Below, piece by piece: positions 47,927 through 58,918 of a stretch of 64,000 bases of DNA. Location: the NCBI GenBank assembly GCA_002104945.1, contig MCFH01000011.1, positions 62,001 to 126,000 on the forward strand, in the 5' to 3' direction. The translations under genes were made by a program, and so were the position numbers. The notes below the pieces were generated by a model. It ran no database searches. It was not told the origin of the DNA and was given only the letters and a program-made list of their open reading frames with translations. Each line of letters opens with the position of its first letter. Position 1 is the first letter of the stretch. Source of the stretch: Piromyces finnis. Lineage: Eukaryota; Neocallimastigomycota; Neocallimastigomycetes; Neocallimastigales; Neocallimastigaceae.

Positions 47927-50900
47927 GTAGAAGAAGTAAAACTAATGATGAGGATAATGATAATGGATATTAATATTATTAATAATAATAATTAATGGTT
48001 ATACAATTAGTGATAATATTTTTGATAGTGTTTTTTAATTATTTTAAAAAAAAAGTGGTGTATCTACAACTATAAACTATATTTTTTTTAGTAAATAATT
48101 AGACAAATATTAATAATAATAAAAAGAGATATTTGTTTCTTCATATTCTATATATTCTATATTCTATATACATTATACTCATAGAATAAATTATCTCAAA
48201 CAATTTTTATTCATTTACATTATTTCACCTATTCCAATTGATCCGACCTATTATACTATAGAAGTTATTTACCTACAATTTATTCATATGCTTTATTATC
48301 CAATTTTATATATTTATTATTATTCTACCTTTTGATTCTATTTTTAAAAATAAAAGGTTTCTTTCTTTCTTTTTTTTTTTTTTAATAAAATATATAATAA
48401 ACGTTTTTTTTCTTGGTTAAAAAACGACCTCTTTCAATCCACTTTTAGTGGTGACGTTTATTTCTGTTTAATTTTTTTATTCTAATCCACACAAAAATAA
48501 ATATAAATTTGTGTAACCCTTTTTAATTAATATTTTCTAAGCAAATAAAATTCCCTCAAACTTGTTTTAAACAAATAGAAATAATATATTTAATATATGA
48601 ATAAAATATAATTTTAATTGAATAAATATAAAGCATACCAATAAATTATATATATTATATATATTCTACAATTGAATATAATATATGTTACAATATTATT
48701 ACTTTTAAATCATCCATTTAATTATTGATAAAAAGAGAAGTAAAGAGAGAATAATCATAGCATAAAGTAATAATACATAATAATAATAATAATAATAGCA
48801 TCACAAGATACAGGATAGTAGAGATGGTAATAGCAAGATGAGATATTACTATAAGTAATACGTAATACTATTCCATTTATAACTATGGCAATAATGATGA
48901 ATACAATCATGAATACCACCACCATTACTACCACCACCATTACTAATAACAGAATATTCTTAATATTAATAATACTATAATTATCTATATAATTACTATT
49001 GCTATAATTACCTCTTTTTATCTTTCCATCCTTCTATCCAACTCTACAATGTCACTCTTTACTACTGAATTATAACATTCAGCCTTTTTAGTAATGCACT
49101 TCTCATGGTATAATACATTCAGAAGCACCACCACCATCAACCATGATAAATTCAAAGTTATCCTAGATTTACCACTCACGTGATCACATCAGAATTAGTC
49201 ATAATAGGAAGGTGTCAAGGCAAGGTGTTTACCTACAAAAGATAAAAGATACACCGCTAATTGAGAAGATGGTAGTAATAAAATAAGAATAAGAAAATAT
49301 ACATCATTTTTATTTTTTAAAAAAAAAATGAATTGTAATTATTGATATTCATTAGTTTAAATTTATTTAGAAAATAGGTTCAACGGACAAATCCATGGCA
49401 TGACATAGTGAATTATAATTTCATATTCTTTTTGCCATATTGATAAATAACATTCCTATTGATTTTTTTTTATTTCAATCAAATTTTATATTATTTAAAT
49501 ATAATTAAAAGGATTATTTGAAATTTGAAATAGTAAAGTTAAAAAAAAAAAACAAACTTCTTCTTCCTACCTTTACAAGTTTTTTTTTTTTAATTAAATA
49601 ATAAGAAAAAAAAAAAGTCCAAAAAAAATTTTTTTTATTAGGATTGATGAAACTTTATAATTAAAAAATATTATTTATTAAAGTTTTGATTTTAATATAA
49701 TTTTTTTTTATTAATAATCTTAAATTCTAAGGAAGAAATAAAAAAAGTTTAGGGAGGGAATGAACCAGAAAAATGACTTTTTTCTTTCTTTATTTTCTAC
49801 CTCTAAAAATAATAAATATTTTTTTTTTTTATTTTTCTATCTTTAAAGTAACATTCCTTTAGAGACAGACACCATTTAAAAAAAAAAAAAAAAGAAAAGG
49901 AAAGGAAAGGAATGAAAAAGGAAACATAATAATTAAAATAAAATTAAATAAAATAAAACCTTTTTTATAAATAGACATTAAAGAAAGAAGAAAGTAAAAA
50001 AAAAAAAAAATTTGTTTTATCATTAGAATAATAAATAAATAATAAAAAAAAGGCAAATAGAAGAGAAACAAAATAAAACTGATTAACAACAATACTAGTT
50101 ATATATATTTATAATAAGTAAACTATATAATAGTAAATATTCTTAATTATAAAATATATATTGTTGTTGATTTATTTTTTAATATTAATTAATTTCATAA
50201 CTATTGGGTGTAAGAAACAATATTTATTAACAAAATATTATAATCCAAATAAATCAAAAACTTGTAATACTTGTGATAGTATATAATAAGGACTAATTAC
50301 TTGGATTCTTGGATAATATTTAAATATTTATTGTATATGGTAATTAAAAAATAAAATTATTATTATAGTATATGGTAGTAGAAACAGCTGCAGTAGATTT
50401 TTTTTATATTTAGTAAATAAATTTGTAGTAAAACCTACTTTAATAAATACTGGCAAATCAAAAAGTAATAGCAATAAATGTGAAATAATGTAAAGTTAAA
50501 GCGACAGCAGTAATAACAATACTGGCAACAATAACAACAACATATATAATTACTATTACATTTGCCACAAAAACAATGATAAAAAAGCTTTTTTTTTTTA
50601 CTATTCTTCAAAGATATAAATCAATTATTAAATAATTAATTAATGGAATGAAAAAATTGAAAAAGTGATTAGAAAAAAGAAAACAAACAAATTTAATCAA
50701 AAATCATATACTGTTTATCCCACTCTATCTAATTATAAATATCTTTAGTTATTCGATAGTTACATTCTATTATAAATATTCTAGTTATTCAATAGTTACA
50801 CTCTATTATAAATATCTTTGGTTATTCAATAGTTACATTCTATTATAAATATCTTTGGTTATTCAATAGTTACATTCTATTATAAATATCTTTAGTTATT

Positions 50901-51337
50901 CAATAGTTACATTCTATTATAAATATTCTAGTTATTCAATAGTTACACTCTATTATAAATATCTTTGGTTATTCAATAGTTACATTCTATTATAAATATC
51001 TTTAGTTATTCAATAGTTACGCTCTATTTTAAATATCTTTAGTTATTCAATAGTTACGCTCTATTTTAAATATCTTTAGTTATTCAATAGTTACACTCTA
51101 TTATATTAAATATCTTTAGTTTCTAACATATATATATTATATATTTTTTAAAAAAATTATATATACATTTATAAAGTACCATACCTTTATTCATATGGTT
51201 GATATTCCAAAATATTTTTATTAATAATAATTTAAGAAAAATAGCTCAATATTTAATGAATATTTAACCAAAACGTATAAACAAAATAAAATATAATTTT
51301 TTTTATAGAAATATACTTACTACTACAATAAATTAAA
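46680..51337. other. Gene-poor region
   Basis: About 4.6 kb with no supported gene. It contains (TAA)n-like low complexity around 47790-47990, (ACC/ACT)n-like text around 48900-48950 and 49120-49145, poly-A/T runs, and the 37-bp minisatellite at its right end. Short open frames here are repeat artefacts. Confidence 0.6.
50727..51115. repeat. 37-bp minisatellite, ten copies
   Basis: Ten tandem copies of a unit reading TATTATAAATATCTTTRGTT followed by ATTCAATAGTTACATTC, plus a partial eleventh. Variants include ATTCTAG for ATCTTTRG (copies 2 and 6, one base shorter) and TTACGCTC/TTACACTC endings. It ends about 220 bp upstream of the RhoGEF start codon. Confidence 0.95.
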
Positions 51338-54300
51338 ATGTTAAATATAAATCATGAAAATCTTTTTAAAGAATTAAAAACCATTGAAAGCCAATTGGAT
51401 ATGGTATATATTGAAATTTAGAAATTATTTAATTTTATACATTATTACTAATATATATATACTTTGTTTTTGTAATAAGGCTTCTTTGGAAAATTGTGTA
51501 TCTATGATACAACTTTTATCAAATTCTTTAAAAATAGTTGATATCAAGAAAAAAAGTATGTATTTTTTTATTTATATTTATAAAAAAAAAAAGAGACAAG
51601 ATATTTAATACCATTTAAACTATTTTTTTTTTTCATAGCAAATGATGTAACAGAAGAAGAATGGGAAAATTACATTAACAAAACATATGAGTTAGCAAGT
51701 TTTATGTTAAAATTAATCCAATGCTATAGTAGTCGTCTTAATGGTTTTCTTATGAGAAAAATTAATAGACAAAATTCAAATTTGATGGCATCATCTTCAA
51801 ATCTTATAAATGATGAAGAAATTATTAAAACAAATTCTGTTAAAACGGATTATATTCAAAGATCTTTAACATCTAATTCAAAAGGTATTTTTAAATATAT
51901 ATATATATATATTAATAGTTATCAAAATTTTAAGATTTAAAGTTAAATTCAATAATCTAAATAATAGATTAAAAAAAAAAAAAAGAGGAAAAAATAGTAA
52001 TTAAATGAAATTTATTTTAATTTATTAATATACATCATTTATAGATAGCAATGCTACTGTAGTAAATAGAAATAATACTTCCAAAATTACTCCGGTTCGT
52101 CAACAAAGCGTTTCTCAATCTATAGTTAAACAAAAGACATTAAATAAGGGAAAAGGAATTGATGACTCTTTTGTCTCAGATAAAGCTAGTATAAAAAAAG
52201 GTTCAACTCTTAGAAAATCAACTAATATTGATGGTACTGAAATAAATTATGATGACAGTGAAGAATCAAAGTATGTACAATCAAATATATATAGCGAAGA
52301 TGAAGCAAGTAGTATGAGTGAAAATAAAGAAACCCTAAATATTCCATTGACACCAAATTCAGAATCAGGTTTATCAAGACCTCGTATTAATAGTTTTAAT
52401 AGTGTAAATAAAGTAAATAGTATTCGCTCTTCTCCATCCTACACAAGCAAAAGCAAATATTATAATAATAATCGTTTAAGCCTTTCCAATGCAATAAAGA
52501 GAAATTCATTAGATACAATAAATCATACAATTAATAATGAAGGAGTAATGAATTCGGCTGCTTCATCGAATGCATTATCTTCAAGTTTCAATAGTAATTA
52601 TATGACTCAAATGCAAGATCAAGCAAATAGCAATTATAGTAATAACAGCAACAGTAATTTGATAAATAATAGCAATATTAATATCAATAATAATATTGAT
52701 AACAGCAGCAACAACAACAACAACAACAATAACAATAATAACAACAACAACAATAACAACAACAACAACAACAACAACAATAATAATAATTACTATTTCA
52801 TGACTCAAGGTCAACAATTCCAGAATCAAAATTATATGGACTATAACCAAAATTTCATGGATTCAAACCAAAACTTTATGCTTCAAAATCAAAACTACAT
52901 GGATCAAAACCAAAACTACATGGATCAAGGTCAAAATTACATGAATCAAGGTCAAAATTATATGGATAATCAAACTTATATGGATCAAACTTATATGGAT
53001 CAAAATTATATGGATCAAAACCTTCAATTCCAAAATCAAAACTTTATGAATCAAAACCAAAACTTTATGAATCAAAATATGAATTACTATTTCGATTCAA
53101 ATGGAGATTTTCAGTTTAATCCATCTCAACAACAAAATTTCCTTCAAGAAAAATTTAATATGCTTTCTGAAGGTTGTTTCGGATCATTTAACAATAACTT
53201 TACTACCAGTACCAGCAACGGTAACATAACCAATGATATAAATAATATGAATGCTATGAGTATGGGAAGTACTAGTATACCAACCAGTATGTGTAATATT
53301 CCTAGAATAGAAGATCCAGAGCATTATCAATCTAGTGAAGGTTCTGTCGATGAAACAACCGAAACTAGTAAAGACAACTTTATTGGTAATTATATTTGCA
53401 TTAAAAACTATAAAGCTGAAATGGATGCTTATATTGATTTGGAAGCTGGTGATATTGTTTCAATTTCAGAATTTTCTGGTGAATATGCTCTTGGTTTAAA
53501 TTGTAGAACTGATCGCTATGGTTTATTCCCAATTTATGACATTGATTCATTGAACGGTTTTGCAATTTTCTATAGAGTCATTGCTGACAATGGTCCTGAT
53601 GCTTCTAAAAATGATGCCATCTTTATTATATCTGAAGCTGATAATGATCTTTTAGTAGGTTATAACATCACCAAGGGAGATACATGTTTATTTAATATGG
53701 ATCAATTGGAAGTGTTACAATTTGATAATGATAATAATCCAATCTTTGATGAAAATGTTCTTAATAATCAACAAATGATGCAATCCATGAATACCATGAT
53801 CACTAATGGTCCTCTTTTAATGACCTATGATGCTCTTGGTCAATCAGGATTGCCATATAATAATAATGTTTATCCAAATAGTAGTTTTGACATGGGCTAT
53901 TCCAACTACTATAATAACAATGGATTGATCAATTATCCATTAACAGAAGATAACAACAATCAAAGTAGTAATAACGATGTTAATGAATGTTCCAATATAT
54001 TAGATGAATTAACAATTGGAGAAAATGTTCAAAGCACTGAACCCAAGAAACCTAGAGTTAAAAAGGTTCAATCCACAAATCATCCAAAGATTAAATATAC
54101 TATTCAGCACTATATTGAGAAGGAAACCGAATTTAATGATAAGATGAAGGCGACCATCAACATTCTTAAGGATAGTCTTGAAAAATACGTCAATACTAAT
54201 GAAGAAATTTTGAACAAGGTTGAAATTGGTATTCTCTTTAAGTACTTCCCTAAGCTCTATTCATTCAGTAATGAATTATTAAGAAATTTAAATGATTGTT

Positions 54301-55163
54301 TATCAAGGTACGATACCGAAGGTTTAACAACCATTTGTAAAATATTTGACAAGAATACCTTTAACTGTTCTGCATTTATCAAGTATTCCGAAAACTATGA
54401 ATACTCCTTGGATGCCTTTGACCGTATAAAGAAGGATATTATTAAGTTTGATAAGGTAGAAAAGATTCTCAAAGCCAATAAGGATGCTTTCCACAAACAA
54501 GAATTTAAAGATCTTCTCTTAACCCCAATTAACCATTTTGTTACGTACAAGTTAATTTTGAATGATATTAAGAAGGAAGTTTTTGAAGATGACATCTACG
54601 ACAAATTAGATGAAGAAATTGAATACATTAAAAAGATTGGTGATCAAATGAACATCAAAGTTGGGGAATCGATTCAAATTCGTAAATTCTTTGCATTAAA
54701 GAAAATGGTTATGGGTTTCCCAGCAGATTTCATATCCTACACCACCAGAAAACTTATTACCGATTTTGAAATTATGGGTAATGTCAGAGGTACCTTTAAG
54801 AAACATGTCTATTTATTCAATGATTGTGTTGTTGTTGTCAGTACAAATAAGGATGCCAAAAAGAAGGGCTTTGACTATGTTCTTGAAAATATTATTTACT
54901 ACAAGGATTATGACTTTGAAAAGGTAGAACAAGGCAATAAGATTTGTATCAAGTGTGTATGTAAAAATAAAGATATTATTAACGGACAATACGATTCTCG
55001 TTTAAAGAATAAAAGAAATGGTATATTTAAGACGTCCAAGGGTAGAAAACCAACGTATGATGAAGACAATTCTATGTACTTGTACTTTAACGATATCAAT
55101 TCCTATAATGTATTTTATGAGGAATGTAAAACTCAAAAAAGTAATTTAGAAGGAAGTCAGTAG
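51338..55163 (+). CDS. Dbl-family RhoGEF with SH3-DH-PH order
   Basis: The gene is join(51338..51403, 51480..51555, 51639..51884, 52045..55163), 1168 aa. The first ~100 residues are helical and may form a coiled coil (LFKELKTIESQLDM, NCVSMIQLLSNSLKIVD). A disordered, Ser/Asn-rich stretch follows, with a poly-Asn tract and repeats of the type NQNYMDQ / NQNFMNQ. An SH3 domain is at ~576-634 (YICIKNYKAEMDAYIDLEAG, YGLFPIYDI). A DH domain at ~811-1020 begins HYIEKETEFNDKMKATINILKD and includes QEFKDLLLTPINHFVTYKLIL, matching the conserved DH segment that contacts Rho/Rac/Cdc42. A PH domain to the C-terminus includes HVYLFNDCVVVVS. It should catalyse GDP-GTP exchange on a Rho-family GTPase at membranes; which one cannot be read. 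Confidence 0.85.
52860..53085 (+). repeat. Coding NQN(Y/F)M repeats
   Basis: About fifteen short units of the form Q-N-(Y/F)-M-(D/N)-Q-(N/G) in tandem, following the poly-Asn tract at 52700-52790. Confidence 0.85.
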
Positions 55164-55259
55164 GATTCTTCCTCCTCCTCCATCGCCACCCCTTCTTCCT
55201 CCTCTTTACATTAAATAGAAATAAATTCCGGCCGGCGAAGAGGCCCTTCCCCCTAAATC

Positions 55260-55302
<43 letters not shown>

Positions 55303-56410
55303 TTCCACCACTAACACAACAAAAATAAAAAAAAAAAAAATCTCAACCACCAAATTAATAAATTAAGGATAAAAATTTTTTTTTAAATAAATTAATCTAT
55401 CATATCATTTTAGTATTTTTTTTTTTTTTTAAAAAAAAAAAAAAGTAATAATAAATATTAATTCCTATTCATTTATATCAAAGAAAATTTAATTTGTATG
55501 CATGCATTACACTTGTTTATGTATTTATCATTTATTATCTCATAGTTTAAAAAAAAAAAAAATCCCTCAAGGATAAAAAATATATTTTAAAATTAAAAAA
55601 AAAAAAAAGATATATTACAATTTTAAGTAAAAATGTATAAAAACAAAGTAAAACAAACCAACCAACAAACGAAAAAAAAAAAAAAAAAAAAAAAAATCAA
55701 ATAATTATTATAATGTAAAAAAAAAAAAAATTGAATAAAATAAACCAATTCTTTTATAATTATTATTTATAAAAATAAATAAAAGCAAAAAAAAAAAAAA
55801 AAAACTATTTTTTTTTTATATCAAATGTTTATTACTATTTATTTTATTTTTTTATTAAAAAAAAAAAAAAAGTCCAAGTCTAAATAAGCCATTAAAAAAA
55901 AAAAAAAAGTTTTTACAGAATATTATTATATCTTTTCGAACCATCATTCTTTTTTTTTTTTTATTCATTTCATTATCAAAAAATAAAAAAAAAATCAATA
56001 TTTGAATTACTTTTTCATCGGTATAAACGCCTTTTTTTTTTTTTTTTAATTTATTTTTTTAATTTTCTATTTCCCTTTTATTCTTATCATTTGTTGTTAC
56101 TATTTAATTTATTCTTTTGGAAAAGAAATAAAGAATACACTTTTTTTTTTTTTAAGTGAGGTGAACCATCGGAAATGCGGAATTTGTGATTGGAGTAAAA
56201 AGTCAAAAAATTTTTTCTTTAATTTTTTTTATATAATTAATTAATTAAAAATGTTGTATAAATATATAAATAAATAAAATAGAACCTTTTTTTTTTATTT
56301 TAAAAAAATAAAAAGTATAGAATTATTTTTATTTACACAAACAATACTTATAATTAAAAGAAAAAATAAACAATAACACAACACCAACACCTATAGTAGT
56401 ATAAAAAAAA
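55164..56410. other. Intergenic region with long T/A diads
   Basis: 3' flank of the RhoGEF gene with a C-rich stretch (55167-55195) and a GC-rich block CCGGCCGGCGAAGAGGCCC (55228-55246), then many poly-T/poly-A tracts. No gene recognised; the methyltransferase promoter should lie at the right end. Confidence 0.6.
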
Positions 56411-57064
56411 ATGACTATATCAAGTGAAAAATATAAACAATTATCTATTAAAGAATTTAATAAAGCTGCTGAAAAATATGAAAGTGACGAAGCTGGCATA
56501 TACAAATTGTGTAAAGAGGATTATCTACCTATTTTAGATGAAATAAAAAAAATTGAATTTGAAACCTTATTAGATGCTGGTTGTGGTACAGCACCTATGG
56601 CTTCTTTATTAAAAGAAGCCTATCCCAACAAAAAGTATACGGGTATTGATTTATCAGAAAAGATGATTGAAAAAGCCAAAGAAAAAAATTTAGAAAATAC
56701 TGAATTTATGGTTGGTGATTGTGAAAATTTACCTTTTGAAGAGGGTAGTTTTGATGTTGTTATTAATAGTCAAAGTTTTCATCATTATCCAAATCCTCAA
56801 AACTTTTTCAATAGTGTTTATAAAGTTTTAAAACCAGGAGGTCGACTTATCCTAAGAGATAATACTAGTAATGGAGTTCTTCGATGGATTATAAATTATA
56901 TTGAAATACCATTATTTAATCTTACCGGTCATGGGGATGTTAAAATTTATTCCATTGAACAAGTCAAAGAATTCTGTAAAAATGCCAATTTGGAAGTTGA
57001 AACTATACAGAAACAAAAACATTTTAGACTTCATTTAGTCGCCGTTAAAAAAGATAAAAATTAA
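56411..57064 (+). CDS. Class I SAM-dependent methyltransferase, bacterial-like
   Basis: Intronless, 217 aa. Methyltransferase-11-type fold: SAM motif I LLDAGCGTA (53-61), acidic end of strand 2 at D80 (YTGIDLSEKM), motif VGDCENLPFEEGSFDVVIN (101-119), then FHHYPNPQ and the post-strand KPGGRLILRD (141-150). The substrate is unknown; UbiE/COQ5 and small-molecule methyltransferases share this pattern. No targeting peptide or membrane segment is seen. Single-exon structure and close similarity in style to Firmicutes enzymes contrast with the intron-rich neighbours and suggest horizontal acquisition, which is common in gut fungi; this is inference. The ATG context is an A-run (AAAAAAAAATG), typical of host genes, so it appears domesticated. 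Confidence 0.85.
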   Translation: MTISSEKYKQLSIKEFNKAAEKYESDEAGIYKLCKEDYLPILDEIKKIEFETLLDAGCGTAPMASLLKEAYPNKKYTGIDLSEKMIEKAKEKNLENTEFMVGDCENLPFEEGSFDVVINSQSFHHYPNPQNFFNSVYKVLKPGGRLILRDNTSNGVLRWIINYIEIPLFNLTGHGDVKIYSIEQVKEFCKNANLEVETIQKQKHFRLHLVAVKKDKN

Positions 57065-57118
57065 AAAAAAAAAAAAAATTATAAAAAGACCTTAGGTCTA
57101 CTATTATTTTCGCTCAAT

Positions 57119-57158
<40 letters not shown>

Positions 57159-58015
57159 TATAATTATATATGAATAATCATTCATAATAAATATATAAAG
57201 TTATAATAGTATTTTATAACAATTAATTTCATCATCATTATTAATATCAATATTATCAATATCAATATCAATATTCTTTTTTTTAAAAAAACAACAACAT
57301 ATATATAGTAATAACGAACAATAATAATAAAAAAATAATAGTATATATTAATTTATAATAATAATAATAATAGTAATATTAATATTATTGTAAAAAAAAA
57401 AAAATTAAAAATATCTCTATAAATACGCATAAATATACTATCTTTTAAAAAATAAAAAACTTTTGTTAAAAAAATATTAAATATATATATATATAGCGAT
57501 ACTATTAAAAAATAAAAACAAATACTATAAATAATTTAAATAAAGGTTATTAATAAAAATAATATAAATAAAACAATAACTATTTTAATTTTATATAATT
57601 TTAATGGTTTTTATGTGGAGAGGGTGTTGTTGGTGGGATGAATTCTATTTTCAGTTTGGTTAATTTTTTTTAATATAATTCAAAAAAGTGGTGGTGAAAT
57701 TGATGGTAATAAAATGATAATGGCAACAGCATTAAAACATCTTTTTATGTAAAATGAAATTATTAGGGGGAGGGGGGAATGTCTAGTATTTTTGATCTGA
57801 TTTTATGATTTCAAAAAAAAAAAGAAAAAAAGAAAAAAACTAAAGAATTAAAAGTTTTAAGGATCAAAATGGGTATGAAATTTTATAATGGTGATAATGA
57901 TAATCGTTGATTTTTTTTTTTAAAAAAAAAAAAGATTATAAAATTATATATATATATTATTATTATTATAATATTAAGTTTTCTTTTTTTTTTTTTAATA
58001 ATACCTAATCAAAAT
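57065..58015. other. Intergenic region left of the LINE
   Basis: AT-rich with a (TA)n run at about 57119-57153, poly-A/T tracts and a short G-rich patch near 57765-57776. No gene recognised. Confidence 0.6.
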
Positions 58016-58028
58016 AAACCATTTCAAA
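58016..58028. repeat. Left target-site duplication of the LINE
   Basis: AAACCATTTCAAA, repeated at 63735-63747 just after the poly-A tail. The leading A bases overlap the poly-A, so the true duplication may be as short as 10 bp. Confidence 0.85.
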
Positions 58029-58029
58029 A

Positions 58030-58275
58030 CCCTCTTGGGAACGTGCCTTCATTTATTTAATAAATGTAGTTTCTCAAGGGGGTCTACTCATGCTCATGGT
58101 ACTGAGAGAGTAGAAAGAATTAAATCCAAGTATTGCGCAATGGATGCTTGGTGCCCTCTTAGGAACGTGCCTTCATTTATTTAATAATGGAGTTTATCAA
58201 GGGGGTCTACTCATGCTCATGGTACTGAGAGAGTAGAAAGAATTAAATCCAAGCATTGCGCAATGGATGCTTGGT
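58030..58275 (+). repeat. LINE 5' UTR monomers (two ~123-bp copies)
   Basis: Copies at 58030-58153 and 58154-58275 both start CCCTCTT(G/A)GGAACGTGCC and contain CTCATGGTACTGAG and TTGCGCAA. A third, partial echo (GCTCATGGTACTGAGCG) lies at ~58302-58324. Tandem 5' monomers that carry promoter activity are known from mammalian L1; that role is inferred here. Confidence 0.88.
58126..58151 (+). other. Hairpin in LINE monomer 1
   Basis: CCAAGTAT ... ATGCTTGG pairs over 8 bp (one G-U) around a loop containing TTGCGCAA. The same element with a perfect stem (CCAAGCAT/ATGCTTGG) is at 58249-58274 in monomer 2. Confidence 0.7.
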
Positions 58276-58918
58276 TAGTCTTTAAGGGAAAATTATTAGG
58301 ACTAAGCTCATGGTACTGAGCGATTAAAAAACATTTTATTCATCGAATTAAGTATTTGATGAATAAGTTGAATGTTTGATATTCAGGTAAGTTTGTATAG
58401 TATTTAATTAGAAGAGTAATACATTTTGTTGCTGTTTTTTTTCTTTTATTCATGTATTCATGTAGTACTACTCTTCTCTTGTAAGAATCCAATGTAGTCA
58501 ACTTTAGCATTTGCATTGTATTTTTATATTCACGTAGCTATTGTTGTATTGTTTCTTGTAAGAGACTGATTCACTCTACATCATGTAAAAATACTATTCA
58601 CAAGCTTTCTGGTGTCGACATTCTTGATTCAAATTTTTTACCAATTTAAATATTTAATGAAAAGTAAGTCAAACAAGTTTAGTGTCAAAAAGCGATTCGA
58701 ATTTACTAACAACAAACCAAAACTAGAATTTTTAAAGAAAATTTACAACTAGAATTCAAAAAAAGAAACTTTAAACAAAGCATCGTAACAATTTTTGTAC
58801 TATCCAGTACTTTTAAGAAGAGAGAGAGAGACAGATTTTTTTTTTCCATATACGTTATATTTATAATTTTTATTAGTATTTATTTTATATTCAATATTTT
58901 TAATTAGAATTTATTATC

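Noticed and set aside
47795-47995. 66-aa ORF in the gene-poor region
   Set aside because: Low-complexity AAT/ATG text without domain, splice partners or codon bias.
50727-51115. 37-bp repeats considered as a CRISPR-like array
   Set aside because: Units abut directly with no unique spacers, in a eukaryotic context: an ordinary minisatellite.
51384-51608. 74-aa ORF overlapping RhoGEF exons 1-2
   Set aside because: Runs through an intron; the spliced frame continues into the RhoGEF protein.
56411-57064. Methyltransferase as bacterial contamination
   Set aside because: It is embedded in continuous AT-rich eukaryotic sequence with the A-rich start context of its neighbours.
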